A stretch of 64,000 nt of DNA, from NCBI GenBank assembly GCA_018524725.1, contig JAEUWP010000129.1:1-64000 (forward strand), read 5' to 3'. Positions 61,025 through 64,000 of this stretch are shown piece by piece (the first letter of the stretch is position 1; each line of letters starts with the position of its first letter). This DNA comes from Podaxis mareebaensis. Lineage: Eukaryota; Basidiomycota; Agaricomycetes; Agaricales; Agaricaceae. The translations under genes and the position numbers were made by a program. Under the pieces are notes generated by a model that was given only the letters and a program-made list of their open reading frames with translations, searched no databases and was not told where the DNA came from.

Positions 61025-61942
61025 TTATACATCCACATAGATCAAGATCGGCTCTCCCACACCCTCAATTTCAGGTATCACGCATTTGAGATCGAAAGCC
61101 TTTGCAAGCACAATTTTGAAGATCTTCTGCACGTTAATGGACGCGGAGGTTGAGCAGAAGATAAGGGACGCATGCATGGCTTTCGCGAAGCGCTTGGCCT
61201 GTGTGGGAAAGTTAGATGATGATTGGGGACGGGTGACGAGAAAATTGAGCAGAACTATGGAGGTAGCGGACGAACCTGTTTGGTGATTTCCTCCTGTTCA
61301 TCTCGAGGGAATGTGGCAAACTGGTCGAACTTGGTCCCAATCAGGAAGGGTATTGCGGTCTATACGCAGTCAATTCAGTGTGAAGATGATTTGAGGGAGT
61401 GGCGAGGAAGTAATACCTTGTTGAACCCTCGAGCTTGTCGATACCACTCTTTCACCGAATTCAGAGTTGACTTTCGCGAGAGATCAAACATGAAGAGAAT
61501 TGCCACTGCATCATTGCAGACGAGCGGCAGCATATTTACAAACTCTCGTTGACCGCCCAAATCCCATATTGAAAACGTGATTGTCGTTCGTCGTACTGAG
61601 ATCGTCTTTTCCATAAAATTGACGCCTATAAAGTGGCAACATGAATGTTAAACTTTCATGGCTGTAGGAACCAGGGAGCGGCACACACCCAGCGTCTGAA
61701 TATAGTCCTCATCGAAACTGCCCTCGACGTATTTGACCATCAAGCTCGTCTTTCCAATCTGAGAGTCTCCAACCATGCCAACCTTGATGACGACGCTGGG
61801 ATTCGGGAGAGGTCAGTTGAACGGGGACACGTGTAATGATAGACGAGCGTGTGCACCTGTTCCTCTCGTCGCCATTTTCTGTGTTCTGGGATGTAGACAC
61901 GGCTGGAGAGAGAGAGGTTGACGATGAGGCAGAGGCAGACAT
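61025..61942 (-). CDS. SPG1: Septation-initiation small GTPase Spg1/Tem1
   Basis: The minus-strand ATG 61942 opens a Ser/Thr-rich leader ([20 protein letters not shown]). The Ras-like fold follows: P-loop [20 protein letters not shown], switch region [17 protein letters not shown], DxxG as [13 protein letters not shown], the base-specificity motif GTKFDQF in place of NKxD, and the SAK-like STSASINV. The Spg1-specific segment [20 protein letters not shown] is clear. It ends [12 protein letters not shown] at TAA 61027-61025, without a prenylation CAAX box, as in this family. Spg1 sits at the spindle pole and starts the septation/mitotic-exit cascade. About five introns. Confidence 0.95.
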
Positions 61943-62899
61943 GACTTGGTGATGGCAGTTGAAGAAGAAGAGGAGTATATTACAGCGCGTAGGGAGGAGA
62001 GACTAGGGATTTGCGGAATATCGGATTAGAGGGCGAGTAGGAAAAGAAAGCAAAGGAGAGACACGTGGTGGTTGCGCAGACACAGACAGTGAAGAAGTGT
62101 CCGCAGAGGATTGTCGTCGTCGTCGTTGGCAGCAACGATGAAGAGCAAAGTTGGACGAGAATTACAACATCACTCACACACTCAACAACAAACAACTCAG
62201 GCACATCATTTCCCTGGTAACAATTGAATATTTTTCTGTTTCGTGTTTACTCCTCCAGCCTTAAATACCCAGCCTATTGCTCACCTGTCCTACGGCACAC
62301 TCTGCACGAAATGTTGTACAATCGCGGTACAGTACGGATAATTTCCGTCATCTGACTGGGTATTGTTGGTGCTCCGTGGGTCCTTCCCCAGCCCCTGATC
62401 GATCGTCGCAAACCCGCATGGCCACCGCTAAACACAAATATGCGCCAGAGGCGGCACCTATTCACCGGATAAAATGCGCGGCTCTTTCTCGGGTTCCCCA
62501 CTGACGGGCCACGTCAACGGACTTTCTTGCATCTTCCTGCTATCACTGCCCGATGATCTCAGGTCGCAAACATGCTCCCAAAAACTTCTTCCCTCGCCTT
62601 GTTTTCGTCTGGATTATCCGACGTATTCGTCCTGACATAGTCACATGAAGCCCTTCCGAGCTCTATCCGCGTAGCCATTCGTCCCTTTCAATTAACTTTC
62701 ACTCTTTTGAGTGCTTGTTTCCCACTTAGTCGTTCTGCCATCGTACACAGCACTTCGAATGACATCGATTCAATTACACGTATCGGTCATTTGAAAAGTC
62801 TTGGTATTTCTTGGCAATGAGGTGCCTGTACTCTCGAGATGATTTAAGAATGGCCAGTAGCGACAATCCAACTCTTTCAACCTCATCGTTCCCTGTGCG
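61943..62899. other. Divergent intergenic region between SPG1 and cellobiose dehydrogenase genes
   Basis: No coding sequence is recognised in this 957-bp gap. A TTAAATACC element near 62,260 and pyrimidine-rich stretches near 62,690-62,720 may belong to either promoter. No clear TATA box stands directly before the ATG at 62900. Confidence 0.45.

Positions 62900-64000
<1,101 letters not shown>

Overview
This window is nuclear DNA from a filamentous fungus, most likely an agaricomycete (Basidiomycota). The evidence is dense genes split by many 45-60 nt introns, a basidiomycete-type psi-producing oxygenase, a cellobiose dehydrogenase start, a septation GTPase, and chromodomain Ty3 and non-LTR retroelements. 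The order or species cannot be fixed from the sequence alone. It has two contrasting halves.

Positions 1 to about 20,280 are a CpG-poor, gene-free repeat block. The oldest layer is a minus-strand non-LTR retrotransposon (LINE A) whose ORF1 runs from about 17,690 leftwards past the window start. A plus-strand, 5'-truncated LINE of about 4 kb (LINE B, 183-4242) interrupts it. So does a Ty3-type chromovirus (4939-15752) with two 261-bp LTRs and a 5-bp target duplication. The chromovirus is in turn interrupted by two further 5'-truncated LINEs in opposite orientation: LINE C (6481-8946, minus) and LINE D (10781-12841, plus), each with its own target duplication. All are broken by stop codons, mostly TGA, and the seven LTR-LTR differences are all transitions. 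The chromovirus carries an unusual extra reading frame between its chromodomain and its 3' LTR. From 17,690 to 20,283 lies AT-rich, repeat-like sequence with unidentified coding relics.

From 20,284 to the end is ordinary, compact gene space: a four-TM protein (-), a cupin_5/YML079W-like protein (+), the SNARE YKT6 (+), a Ppo-type fatty-acid dioxygenase whose P450 half lacks the heme cysteine (+), class II myosin (+), a non-canonical poly(A)/uridylyl transferase (+), a Ypk1/Gad8-type AGC kinase (+), a MARVEL-like four-TM protein (-), an intron-containing tRNA-Gly(GCC) (-), an RBM18-like RNA-binding protein (+), ribosomal protein uL14/RPL23 (-), a catalase (+), a single-pass membrane protein (+), the exosome helicase MTR4 (+), a secreted GH18 chitinase with a chitin-binding tail (-), a gene-poor 4.3 kb stretch containing a MITE, the septation GTPase SPG1/TEM1 (-), and the 5' part of a cellobiose dehydrogenase (+) running off the end.

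The genes do not form an obvious cluster. Themes that recur are cytokinesis and cell wall (myosin II, SPG1, chitinase, Ypk kinase), RNA metabolism (MTR4, PAP/TUTase, RBM18), and oxidative enzymes (catalase, Ppo, cellobiose dehydrogenase). The most noteworthy points are the nested retroelement archaeology, the extra chromovirus ORF, the cysteine-less P450 domain, and three inferred GC-AG introns in two highly conserved genes (uL14 and catalase).
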